Part shown: piece by piece, positions 1-6,113 of the stretch
Numbering within the stretch: the stretch's first letter is position 1
Layout: each line of letters opens with the position of its first letter
Source: a bacterium UBP2_UBA2255
Lineage (GTDB): Bacteria; Edwardsbacteria; AC1; EtOH8
Assembly: GCA_002347565.1 (NCBI GenBank)
Contig: DDXR01000066.1
Coordinates: 30,565-54,296 of the forward strand
Direction of reading: 5' to 3'
Length of the DNA stretch: 23,732 nt
Program-made: the position numbers and the translations under genes
Notes under the pieces: generated by a model
Seen by the model: the letters and a program-made list of their open reading frames with translations, nothing else
Databases searched by the model: none
What the model was told of the DNA's origin: nothing

Positions 1-792
1 GACGCCAACGGCTTCCTGCGCTTCTCCAGCATCGGCGGCATCTACCTCAACAACATCATCTCCCAGCGCGTCATCTTCGCCGACGGCACGGTCGGCACCA
101 TCAACGAGGAGCGGGCCGAGAACCCCTCCGACGCCAAGCGGATGGACAAGATGTACATCGACATCGGCGCCAAGGACAAGAAGGAGGCCGAGTCCACGGT
201 CGCCGTCGGCGACGTGGCCGGGTTCCACCGCCCCTGCGAGTTCCTGGGCGGCCGAGTCATCGCCAAGGCCATGGACGACCGGATCGGCTGCGCCGTCATG
301 GTCGAGGCGATGCGCCGGCTGAAGTCGTCGCCCAACGAGGTCCACTGGGTGTTCACCACCCAGGAGGAGGTCGGCCTGCGCGGCGCCACCACCGCGGCCT
401 TCGGCGTGTCGCCGGACGTGGGCATCGCCATCGACGTCACCGGCGCCTTCGACACGCCGGACGAGAAGCCCAAGCTGCCCGCGGTGCTGGGCAAGGGCGC
501 GGCCATCAAGGTCAAGGACGGCGGGATGCTGGCCCACCCGGCGGTGAAGAAGCTGATGGTCGACACCGCCAAGGCCGGCCGCATCGCCCACCAGCTGGAC
601 ATCCTGGAGGGCGGCACCACCGACGGCGCGGCCATCTACAAGACCCGCTCCGGCATCCCCACCGGCGTGATCTCGGTGCCGACCCGCTACGTCCACTCGC
701 CCTCGGAGATGGTGGACCTGGGCGACGTCGAGGCCACCGTGGCCCTGCTGACGGCCGTGCTGAAGCTGGACCTGAAGAAGAAGCTGTCCTAA
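1..792 (+). CDS. M42 family metallo-aminopeptidase, 3' part
   Basis: The reading frame is open from base 1, so the N-terminus lies outside the window; 263 codons remain before TAA. M42 enzymes are cytosolic, dinuclear-metal aminopeptidases (glutamyl aminopeptidase/TET type) that trim peptides. Family hallmarks are visible in order: AKAMDDRIGC (bridging metal Asp), TTQEEVGLRGA (catalytic Glu followed by metal Glu), AIDVTGAFDTP (metal Asp) and YVHSPSEMVDLGD near the C-terminus (metal His). The N-terminal metal His of the family is not in the visible part. Codon use is strongly GC-rich (47 of 60 bases are G/C in 361-420), unlike the following gene. A hairpin terminator begins 24 nt after the stop. 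M42 peptidases are sometimes labelled endoglucanase (FrvX/CelM), but the motifs support a peptidase. Confidence 0.93.
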   Translation, partial: DANGFLRFSSIGGIYLNNIISQRVIFADGTVGTINEERAENPSDAKRMDKMYIDIGAKDKKEAESTVAVGDVAGFHRPCEFLGGRVIAKAMDDRIGCAVMVEAMRRLKSSPNEVHWVFTTQEEVGLRGATTAAFGVSPDVGIAIDVTGAFDTPDEKPKLPAVLGKGAAIKVKDGGMLAHPAVKKLMVDTAKAGRIAHQLDILEGGTTDGAAIYKTRSGIPTGVISVPTRYVHSPSEMVDLGDVEATVALLTAVLKLDLKKKLS

Positions 793-815
793 GCTTGAGA
801 ACTCAGGCAAAGGAA

Positions 816-849
816 AAGCGCCATCCGCAAGGATGGCGCTTCGGTATTT
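816..849. terminator. Hairpin terminator between convergent genes (left copy of 27-bp repeat)
   Basis: An 11-bp perfect stem AAGCGCCATCC / GGATGGCGCTT with loop GCAA lies between the convergent M42 and T9SS-cargo genes. On the plus strand it is followed by CGGTATTTT. On the minus strand it is followed by TTCCTTTG, so it could serve both genes. The 27 bases 816-842 recur exactly at 2078-2104 in the same orientation, including the asymmetric loop. Confidence 0.8.
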
Positions 850-856
850 TACATGG

Positions 857-1963
857 CTAGTTAATAACTATCATTCTCTTTGTTATCGCCCTACCAGAAT
901 ATTCCATTCGTAGCAAATATACACCGGGGAGAATACGTTCTCTGTTGGCATTCCTGCTGTTCCATTGTATTGTGTGCCTGCCCGGGCGAACAAACTGGTT
1001 ATCCACCAATTTAGCAACATGTTGCCCGGATACATTATAAAGGTTTATTGAAAGCCAAGTTTGCTCAGCAACAGAAAATTCAATCGTGCTGCTGCCTTTA
1101 TTGGGGTTCGGGTAACTGTTAATACTGTATTCATAATTTGGGGTTATTTGTATGGGTTCACCTTCAACACCAGTATATAGGTATAATGTCAGATCATAAA
1201 AACCCTTGTCGCTGCTACCTGCCGGCTGAACTTTAATGTAGTAAGTGCCACCAGATGTCAGATTCTTTGCGCCAACCTTCTCTTCATTGCCGGATGTTGT
1301 GCTGCTGTGCAACAACGTTGTTCCGTTTGTGCTATATAAGTAAAGATTGAGATTTCCTATTGAATTATAAAAGTTATAAATTCTTGCTTCTACATTTCTA
1401 GTTGCTGCCGGCACTGTGAATTTATACCAGTCCGCAGCGTCGGCCATTATTAATTGCCCATAGGATCCCCCGGTTATGCTGTATGCGGCACCATACGAAT
1501 CATTATCCTCATAAGCGTCGTCTGAATATACGGTAATGTTTATTTTGGGGGTTTCTACTTCATTGTATAAATCCTGCGTATAGTAAAACCGGACCTTGGA
1601 GAACATTTCTTCTGTATTATCGCCTTCAGAAATAGTTCCGGTTGTAACAAGCACTTGATCAAAGAAAGTGCCGCCATAAAAATTTTGCAGTGTGTGATTC
1701 GCGTCGTAATCATTATCGTCAATGATATCATCCTCAATGAATTTTATATTCAAGTGGTCTACCCAAGTAGTGCCACTGCCATTGTACCGTGCTTGTATCT
1801 GGAACATGGCTTTTGCATCCTGTATGCAATATATTGGGGTTCTTAAATAAGCTTGCCAGTTGCCGTTTGATGCATTCACCCAGCCCGACCAAGCAGGATA
1901 AGCGGCGTACATGTTGCCCGCTATTGCGCAAAGCAGAATTACTAGACCGACTGACCGTTTCAT
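857..1963 (-). CDS. Secreted PPC-domain protein with T9SS type A sorting domain
   Basis: The 368-aa product starts with a signal peptide (MKRSVGLVILLCAIAGNMYA, cleavage near residue 20). Residues about 21-150 form an unrecognised beta-rich, Asp/Asn-rich segment. Residues about 151-262 resemble a bacterial pre-peptidase C-terminal (PPC) domain, with DWYKFTVP and GTYYIKVQP. Residues about 282-368 are a FlgD-like/T9SS type A sorting domain: SYPNPNKGSSTIEFSV, LYNVSGQHV, GVYLLRMEYSG and a basic end. Such domains direct export across the outer membrane by the type IX system and surface attachment or release. No protease domain is visible, so an adhesive or structural role is possible. The start is set by AAGGAG five bases before ATG. 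The gene is far more AT-rich than its neighbours, and its promoter contains a 12-G tract. Confidence 0.88.
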   Translation of the reverse strand: MKRSVGLVILLCAIAGNMYAAYPAWSGWVNASNGNWQAYLRTPIYCIQDAKAMFQIQARYNGSGTTWVDHLNIKFIEDDIIDDNDYDANHTLQNFYGGTFFDQVLVTTGTISEGDNTEEMFSKVRFYYTQDLYNEVETPKINITVYSDDAYEDNDSYGAAYSITGGSYGQLIMADAADWYKFTVPAATRNVEARIYNFYNSIGNLNLYLYSTNGTTLLHSSTTSGNEEKVGAKNLTSGGTYYIKVQPAGSSDKGFYDLTLYLYTGVEGEPIQITPNYEYSINSYPNPNKGSSTIEFSVAEQTWLSINLYNVSGQHVAKLVDNQFVRPGRHTIQWNSRNANRERILPGVYLLRMEYSGRAITKRMIVIN

Positions 1964-1995
1964 GGCATCTCCTTTTACACGCAGTATTGTTGATA

Positions 1996-2025
1996 ATAAT
2001 ACCCCCCCCCCCCATTTTTTGTCAA
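1996..2025 (-). promoter_or_regulatory. Sigma-70-like promoter with poly-G12 spacer (putative phase-variable switch)
   Basis: Read on the minus strand, a perfect -35 TTGACA (2025-2020) is followed by an 18-bp spacer, AAAAAT plus twelve G (2013-2002), and a -10 TATTAT (2001-1996). The start codon of the secreted protein lies at 1963, giving a leader of roughly 25 nt with an SD. Loss of one G would give the optimal 17-bp spacing. Poly-G tracts between promoter elements control phase variation in some pathogens (for example Neisseria porA). The tract length could also reflect sequencing error. Confidence 0.8.
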
Positions 2026-2076
2026 GTCAAAATGAAAATTTGTTTACAGTGTTCTGTTGATGCAAAGAAAAACACA

Positions 2077-2104
2077 GAAGCGCCATCCGCAAGGATGGCG
2101 CTTC
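2077..2104. terminator. Hairpin terminator of the DUF805 gene (right copy of 27-bp repeat)
   Basis: A 12-bp stem GAAGCGCCATCC / GGATGGCGCTTC with loop GCAA lies 14 nt beyond the stop of the minus-strand DUF805 gene. On that strand it runs into TGTGTTTTTC, a U-rich tail typical of intrinsic termination. It separates that transcript from the poly-G promoter. Bases 2078-2104 are identical to 816-842. Confidence 0.8.
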
Positions 2105-2118
2105 TTGTTGCGGCCGGA

Positions 2119-2463
2119 CTACTCGGTCGCACCGGGTTCCGGCCCGTACTGATTGTCCCCCGCCTCGCCCTCGGTGCCGGCCAGCACCAGGTTGTAGATC
2201 GGCACCAGCAGGTACCACCCGCTCTTGCCCACGTCGTGCATCCTCCGCACGCCCACCGCGATGCCCGGCAGCAGGATCGCCAGCGTGTAAGTGTTCGCCA
2301 GCACGCTGCTGCCGCTGGTGCGGCCGAAGCCGATCAGGCCCTCGACGAACCCCAGCGCGAACCCGGTGACGATGTTGATCAGGAAGAACGTCCAGTACTC
2401 CCTCCTGCCCGCCCGGCCCTTGAACACGGCGTATTTCCTGAGGACCGCGATGTAGATTTCCAT
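2119..2463 (-). CDS. DUF805 family inner-membrane protein
   Basis: The 114-aa protein has the DUF805 hallmarks: an N-terminal FKGRAGRREYW, hydrophobic segments at about residues 25-45 and 58-72, the RRMHDVGKSGWYLL signature, a further hydrophobic stretch through about residue 95, and an NQYGP end. The family is widespread (YhaH-like) and its biochemical role is unknown. The start at 2463 is supported by AAAGGAGAGG upstream; an upstream in-frame extension would run into the acetyltransferase gene and has no SD. It lies 20 nt downstream of the GNAT gene on the same strand, so the two are probably co-transcribed and end at the 2077-2104 hairpin. Confidence 0.88.
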   Translation of the reverse strand: MEIYIAVLRKYAVFKGRAGRREYWTFFLINIVTGFALGFVEGLIGFGRTSGSSVLANTYTLAILLPGIAVGVRRMHDVGKSGWYLLVPIYNLVLAGTEGEAGDNQYGPEPGATE

Positions 2464-2483
2464 CCGGCCTCTCCTTTCGTGCC

Positions 2484-2945
2484 TCAAAGATCGAACCGGT
2501 AGCGGCACTTCTTCCGCTCGCCGCGCCGGTAGAGCTCGCTGTCCTGCGGGATGTCGACGATGTCGGCCAGCGCCCCTCCCGCCAGCTCGCAGGTCCGGCG
2601 CGAGGCCGCGTTGCCCGGGTCGCAGGTGACCCACAGCGGTTCGTGCCCGTGCCGCTTCGCCAGCGGTAACAACAATTTCAGGCTTCGCGCCGCAAGGCGC
2701 CTTCCCTGGAACTCTTTCCCCACCGCGTAGCCGACCTGGCCCCCGTACTTGATCCGTTCGTTGAGCCCGATCCGCAGGTTGATGCCGCCCATCACCTCGC
2801 CGCTGCGGGTATTGACCATATTGAACTCATAGGCCGGGACGAATCCCTTGGCCTCGTCTGCCGGGACCTTGTTCACCAGGACCAGCTCCAGCTCGCCGTC
2901 GGCCAGTTTCCCGGGGTCGAGGAATGAGAATCGCGTGCGGTCCAT
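2484..2945 (-). CDS. GNAT family N-acetyltransferase
   Basis: The 153-aa protein fits a single GNAT fold. It has a central strand ending QVGYAVGKEFQGRRLAARSLKLL (the Q/R-x-x-G-x-G/A type acetyl-CoA pyrophosphate loop appears as QGRRLA) followed by WVTCDPGNAASRRTCELAGG, the Asn/Ser-rich C-terminal motif seen in enzymes acetylating small molecules or protein N-termini. The substrate cannot be read from sequence. The ATG at 2945 has no SD. The -10 hexamer of a strong promoter ends only 6 nt upstream, which suggests a leaderless mRNA. It is followed by the DUF805 gene after 20 nt. Confidence 0.85.
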   Translation of the reverse strand: MDRTRFSFLDPGKLADGELELVLVNKVPADEAKGFVPAYEFNMVNTRSGEVMGGINLRIGLNERIKYGGQVGYAVGKEFQGRRLAARSLKLLLPLAKRHGHEPLWVTCDPGNAASRRTCELAGGALADIVDIPQDSELYRRGERKKCRYRFDL

Positions 2946-2951
2946 CGCACC

Positions 2952-2980
2952 ATAATATACCGGCGGCGGTTCGAAGTCAA
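2952..2980 (-). promoter_or_regulatory. Promoter of the GNAT/DUF805 unit, predicted leaderless start
   Basis: On the minus strand TTGACT (2980-2975), a 17-bp spacer and TATTAT (2957-2952) are followed by GGTGCG and then ATG. With normal spacing transcription would begin at or within a base or two of the A of the start codon. Confidence 0.75.
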
Positions 2981-3258
2981 GGACATCTTTTTAAACCAAC
3001 CACGAAGACACGGTATCACGGAGCGTGCCGGGACCGGATTTTAGAACCTTACCGCACCATGATCAAGAATTCTATAAGAGCGCCTCTTGTCACGGACAAC
3101 TGAATTGCCGGAAAACTCAATCCCGGGGAATTACATCTCTGCTCCTTCTCATTTTATGTTTCGCGGTTCCATGCTTCAGCGATATGTTGGGCGGCGGTAT
3201 CGATCATCATTCCGTGCATTCAGCGCTTCAGTGGTAGCATCATTGGGCTGAATCCCTG
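2981..3258. other. Intergenic region without a recognised gene
   Basis: This stretch lies between divergent promoters. Near its left edge is ACCACGAAGACACGG followed by ATCACGGAG, a phrase resembling short degenerate ACGAAG-type repeats found between genes in many environmental bacteria. An open frame at 3025-3237 starting at GTG encodes a hydrophobic run (LLLLILCFAVPCFS) but has no SD, no family resemblance and a short end. I do not call it a gene; it could be the remnant of one. Confidence 0.5.
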
Positions 3259-3287
3259 TTGATTTCTCCGGCCCAATCCCGTATAAT
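3259..3287 (+). promoter_or_regulatory. Promoter of the M23 peptidase gene, predicted leaderless start
   Basis: TTGATT (3259-3264), a 17-bp spacer and a perfect TATAAT (3282-3287) are followed by 8 nt (AGTGCCGT) and ATG at 3296. The predicted transcription start coincides with the start codon, and no SD exists. Confidence 0.8.
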
Positions 3288-3295
3288 AGTGCCGT

Positions 3296-4066
3296 ATGCA
3301 GAAGCGCGAGCGTCACGTCTCGATCATCGTTGTCCCGCACCACAAGGCGGGCCAGTACTCGCTGAACCTGTCATATTCCAGCCTGCGCTGGCTCGGGATC
3401 CTGGCAGCGGTGCTGCTGCTGTTCATCGCCGTGCTGGCGGCGAACTACGGACGCATCTTCTGGCGGGCCGGCCAGTACGAGCTGATGCGCAAGCGCCAGG
3501 CAGAGATGGAAGCGGAGTTCGCCAAGCTGGGCGCGCTCAAGGCCGAGATCTCCCGCATGCAGGGCGTCGAGGGCAAGGTGCGCGCCATGCTGCAGACCGG
3601 GAGGCAGCCGGACACGCTGTCGGTCGTCCAGATCAGCACCGCGGCGGCTCCGGCGTTTGCCGCGCCCCCTCCTGGCGCGATTCCCGCCGACACGGCGCAC
3701 AACCGTCCGCCGTCGCTCAAGCCGGCCAAGGGATGGGTCTCGGCCGGGATCAGCGCCGAGCACCGCGGAGTGGACATCGCCGCCCGCGAGGGCGAACCGG
3801 TGATGGCCGCCGAAGACGGCGTGGTCACTTTCGTCGGCTGGGACAGCTACTTCGGCCACAAGATCGAGATCGCCCACGGCGCTCGATACACGACCATGTA
3901 CGGCCACAACGGCAAGCTGCTGGTCCGGGCGGGCGACCGCGTGCGCCGGGGCCAGATCATCGCGCTGGTCGGGTCGACCGGCACCAGTTCCGGCCCCCAT
4001 TTGCACTACGAGCTGCGCATCGATGGCAAGCCGGTCGATCCCGCGAACTACTGGATCAATCGTTGA
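3296..4066 (+). CDS. Membrane-anchored M23 (LytM-type) metallopeptidase
   Basis: The 256-aa protein has one N-terminal transmembrane segment (about residues 30-50, SSLRWLGILAAVLLLFIAVLA), a short helical/coiled-coil stretch (about 60-95), a Pro/Ala-rich linker, and a C-terminal LytM domain (about 150-256). Zn-ligand motifs are intact: H156-x3-D160 in HRGVDIA and HLH at 235-237, with H204 in MYGH as the partner catalytic His. It should therefore be an active peptidoglycan endopeptidase acting in the periplasm during growth or division, unlike degenerate EnvC/NlpD activators. The start at 3296 follows a strong promoter by 8 nt, with no SD. It is transcribed alone, upstream of the origin region. 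Confidence 0.9.
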   Translation: MQKRERHVSIIVVPHHKAGQYSLNLSYSSLRWLGILAAVLLLFIAVLAANYGRIFWRAGQYELMRKRQAEMEAEFAKLGALKAEISRMQGVEGKVRAMLQTGRQPDTLSVVQISTAAAPAFAAPPPGAIPADTAHNRPPSLKPAKGWVSAGISAEHRGVDIAAREGEPVMAAEDGVVTFVGWDSYFGHKIEIAHGARYTTMYGHNGKLLVRAGDRVRRGQIIALVGSTGTSSGPHLHYELRIDGKPVDPANYWINR

Positions 4067-4133
4067 GCAGCGGCGCAGCACCCCGTGCCGCCGGGCCCTC
4101 AAGAAATGACGCGTAAATATTTTTCGTTCCCCC

Positions 4134-4247
4134 TTGACAATCGTCCCCGGACGTGATACCATTGTAATGAATCGGGGGAATCGCGCAGCGGTCATCATCA
4201 TCAAATGGAAATCGCGGAATCATGCCGTGATTTCTTTTTGTATTTTT
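4134..4247 (+). ncRNA. Possible short transcript (promoter plus terminator, no gene)
   Basis: TTGACA (4134-4139), a 17-bp spacer and TACCAT (4157-4162, four of six matches) would start a transcript near 4169. About 40 nt later comes a 9-bp hairpin, AAATCGCGG / CCGTGATTT with one G-U pair, followed by CTTTTTGTATTTTT. The resulting RNA would be about 70 nt. An ATG at 4168 opens a frame that reads through the hairpin into the DnaA-box region and resembles nothing known. It could be a small RNA next to the origin, or the terminator could simply block transcription entering the origin. Confidence 0.3.
4209..4247 (+). terminator. Intrinsic terminator upstream of the DnaA-box cluster
   Basis: The stem is AAATCGCGG (4209-4217) and CCGTGATTT (4225-4233), with a 7-nt loop and a T-rich tail to 4247. 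It is the only good terminator between the M23 gene and dnaA, and it insulates the DnaA boxes from upstream transcription. Confidence 0.7.
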
Positions 4248-4257
4248 AGGGGTTTTT

Positions 4258-4522
4258 GGTGGATAATTGTGTGGATAACTGGGATGGGCGCCCCATGTCA
4301 CATAAGTCATTGGATAAGGCCTTATTATAACAGATAGACCCCATGTGGATAACTGTTTTACGCCTTCTGGCGATATTGCAGAACTCGTTGAAAATCATTG
4401 GTTTGACCTTGTTTGCCCCTTGTTGATAACCCTGTGAAAATCGTAATCTATCGGTTCCATCGCATTTGCCGCAGATGGTCATTGAAAACGCCCTTTTTGC
4501 AAGCATCAACCATTGTGGATAT
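4258..4522 (+). other. DnaA-box cluster upstream of dnaA (left part of putative oriC)
   Basis: Boxes of the TTATCCACA class, all in the same orientation (plus strand reads TGTGGATAA), are at 4270-4278 (perfect), 4344-4352 (perfect), 4258-4266 (GGTGGATAA), 4421-4429 (TGTTGATAA) and 4514-4522 (TGTGGATAT), with a weaker ATTGGATAA at 4309-4317. The region is noticeably more AT-rich than the coding DNA around it. It may act in origin function, in dnaA autoregulation, or in both. I see no convincing dnaA promoter. Confidence 0.75.
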
Positions 4523-4525
4523 CTT

Positions 4526-5866
4526 ATGAATCAACGGGCGCAAGCATTGTGGGCCGAGGCCGGCGAAAAGATCAAGCAGCGCATCGGTTCGCAGAGTTAC
4601 GAGACCTGGATCAAGCCCCTGACGGTATCATCGATGGGCGAGACGGCGCTGACGCTGCGGGCGCCCAATGCCTTCCAGATCGATTGGCTGGAAAAGCACT
4701 ACCTCACCTTCATCAATCAGGCCATTAGCGAGGTGTTCCAGAAGCCGTTGTCGGCCGTGCTGGTGGTGCCGGAGGAGACGGGCGCCGCACCGCTCCGTTC
4801 CGCGGCCGACAAGCCGCAGGCTGTCGCCGCGCTGCTGTCCGATGACAGCACCTTGCGCGACCGCTACACCTTCGACAAGTTCGTCATCGGCCACAACAGC
4901 GAGTTCGCCTACGCCGCGGCGATGGCCGTGGCCGAGGCGCCTGGACGGACCTACAACCCGCTGTTCATCTATGGCGGCGTGGGGCTGGGCAAGACCCATT
5001 TGACGCAGGCCATCGGCAACCACATCCGGCAGAAGCGGGCCAAGACCAAGGTCCTCTACATCCCGGCCGAGAACCTGATGAACGAGCTGATCCACGCCAT
5101 TCAGAACCGCAAGACCCTCGAATTCAAGAACAAGTACCGTTCCCTGGATGTCCTGTTGATCGACGACGTCCAGTTCCTTTCCGAGAAGATCCAGACCCAG
5201 GAGGAGATCTTCCACACCTTCAACGCATTGTACGAATCCCGCAAGCAGATCGTGCTCACCTCCGACCGGCCGCCCAAGGACATCGCCCATCTCGAGGAAC
5301 GGCTGGTATCCCGGTTTCAGAGCGGCCTGGTGGCCGACATCCAGCCGCCGGACATCGAGACCAGGATCGCCATCCTCAAGAAGAAAGCCGAGCTCGACCA
5401 CTTGGCGGTCCCGGGTGAAGTCCTGTACTTCATCGCCGAGTCGGTCAAGTCGAACATCCGCGAGCTTGAGGGATGCCTGACGCGGGTGGTCGGCTTCGCC
5501 TCTCTGGTCGGCAGGGAGCTTTCCACCGACCTGGCGCGCGAGGTGCTGCGCGACATCATCCCCAACCGCCAGCGGACCGTCACCATCGACGTCATCCAGC
5601 GGACCGTCGCCGGGTATTTTTCCGTGCCCGAGGAATCGCTGCGATCCAAGAAGCGCACCAAGGAACTGGTACACCCGCGGCAGATCGCCATGTTCCTGTC
5701 GCGCAGCCTGACCACGGCGTCGCTCAACGACATCGGCAATCGTTTCGGTGGAAAGGACCACACCACGGTCATCCACGCCGTCGCCAAGATCCAAAAGGCT
5801 CTGGCGGCCAACGTCGAGGTTGACGAGCAGGTGCAGGCGATAACCCGGTTGATTCAAGGTGGATAG
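4526..5866 (+). CDS. dnaA: Chromosomal replication initiator protein DnaA
   Basis: The 446-aa protein is of normal length. Domain I (about 1-85) carries SQSYETWIKPL, the self-assembly and helicase-loader surface. After a short linker, the AAA+ domain III (about 110-330) shows Walker A GGVGLGKTH (150-158), Walker B VLLIDDVQFL (D213/D214) and sensor/arginine-finger regions (TSDRPP, LVSRF). Domain IV ends with the DNA-binding signature GGKDHTTVIHA (408-418). DnaA-ATP binds the TTATCCACA boxes found on both sides of the gene and opens the origin. The start at 4526 gives the canonical N-terminus (MNQRAQALWAEAGEKIKQRI); an in-frame ATG at 4466 would add 20 residues unlike the family. No SD precedes either start. 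The last codons overlap a degenerate DnaA box. Confidence 0.98.
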   Translation: MNQRAQALWAEAGEKIKQRIGSQSYETWIKPLTVSSMGETALTLRAPNAFQIDWLEKHYLTFINQAISEVFQKPLSAVLVVPEETGAAPLRSAADKPQAVAALLSDDSTLRDRYTFDKFVIGHNSEFAYAAAMAVAEAPGRTYNPLFIYGGVGLGKTHLTQAIGNHIRQKRAKTKVLYIPAENLMNELIHAIQNRKTLEFKNKYRSLDVLLIDDVQFLSEKIQTQEEIFHTFNALYESRKQIVLTSDRPPKDIAHLEERLVSRFQSGLVADIQPPDIETRIAILKKKAELDHLAVPGEVLYFIAESVKSNIRELEGCLTRVVGFASLVGRELSTDLAREVLRDIIPNRQRTVTIDVIQRTVAGYFSVPEESLRSKKRTKELVHPRQIAMFLSRSLTTASLNDIGNRFGGKDHTTVIHAVAKIQKALAANVEVDEQVQAITRLIQGG

Positions 5867-6060
5867 CCGCTGGATAACCGCTCTCCCGTCGCTTGCCCTG
5901 TGGATGGCGGTGGACAGAAACGCGGTTTGTCCACGTCTTATCAAGCCTTTTTCCTGCCCCGATCAACAGCGCTGATGCCGCGCCCCTGGCTTGTTTCGGC
6001 TAGAATACGGCCGTTTATCCACTTTTACTATTGACAACGACTACTATTTAGATATATCAT
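5858..6060. other. dnaA-dnaN spacer with DnaA boxes and trio-like unwinding element (right part of putative oriC)
   Basis: Degenerate boxes read GGTGGATAG (5858-5866), GCTGGATAA (5869-5877) and TGTGGATGG (5899-5907) on the plus strand. TTATCCACT (6015-6023) is in the opposite orientation and is followed at once by an AT-rich stretch containing TTTACTATTGACAACGAC and TACTATTTAGATATATCA. Runs of CTA/CTATT resemble the DnaA-trio element next to the last box in Bacillus subtilis oriC, also located between dnaA and dnaN. The same bases contain the dnaN promoter. Confidence 0.6.
6031..6060 (+). promoter_or_regulatory. Probable dnaN promoter
   Basis: A perfect -35 TTGACA (6031-6036) precedes TATCAT (6055-6060) with an 18-bp spacer; the overlapping TATATC (6053-6058) with a 16-bp spacer is an alternative. 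The leader to the dnaN ATG at 6114 would be about 47 nt. It sits inside the putative unwinding region, so DnaA could influence dnaN expression. Confidence 0.6.
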
Positions 6061-6113
6061 TTCGTAGTTATACCCGTAGCGCTGCCATAATCAACAATAC
6101 GCGGATACGCACC

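Larger units (their letters stand above)
816..2104. other. AT-rich one-gene cassette bounded by identical 27-bp hairpin repeats
   Basis: Everything between the two hairpin copies is visibly AT-rich (only 14 of 60 bases are G/C in 1321-1380), while both flanks are GC-rich. The segment carries its own promoter, ribosome-binding site, one gene and a terminator copy, so it is a self-contained expression unit. The repeats are direct, 1262 bp apart. No transposase or integrase is present. This looks like an acquired gene placed at a terminator with duplication of the hairpin; that history is inference. Confidence 0.5.

Noticed and set aside
3025..3237. Open frame of 70 codons with a hydrophobic, signal-like run
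   Set aside because: It starts at GTG without SD or promoter, resembles no family and ends shortly after the hydrophobic run; it could be a gene remnant but not a supported gene.
4168..4337. Short frame starting MNRGNRAAV near a promoter-like sequence
   Set aside because: It runs through an intrinsic terminator and two DnaA boxes and its residues look random (poly-Ile and Trp runs).
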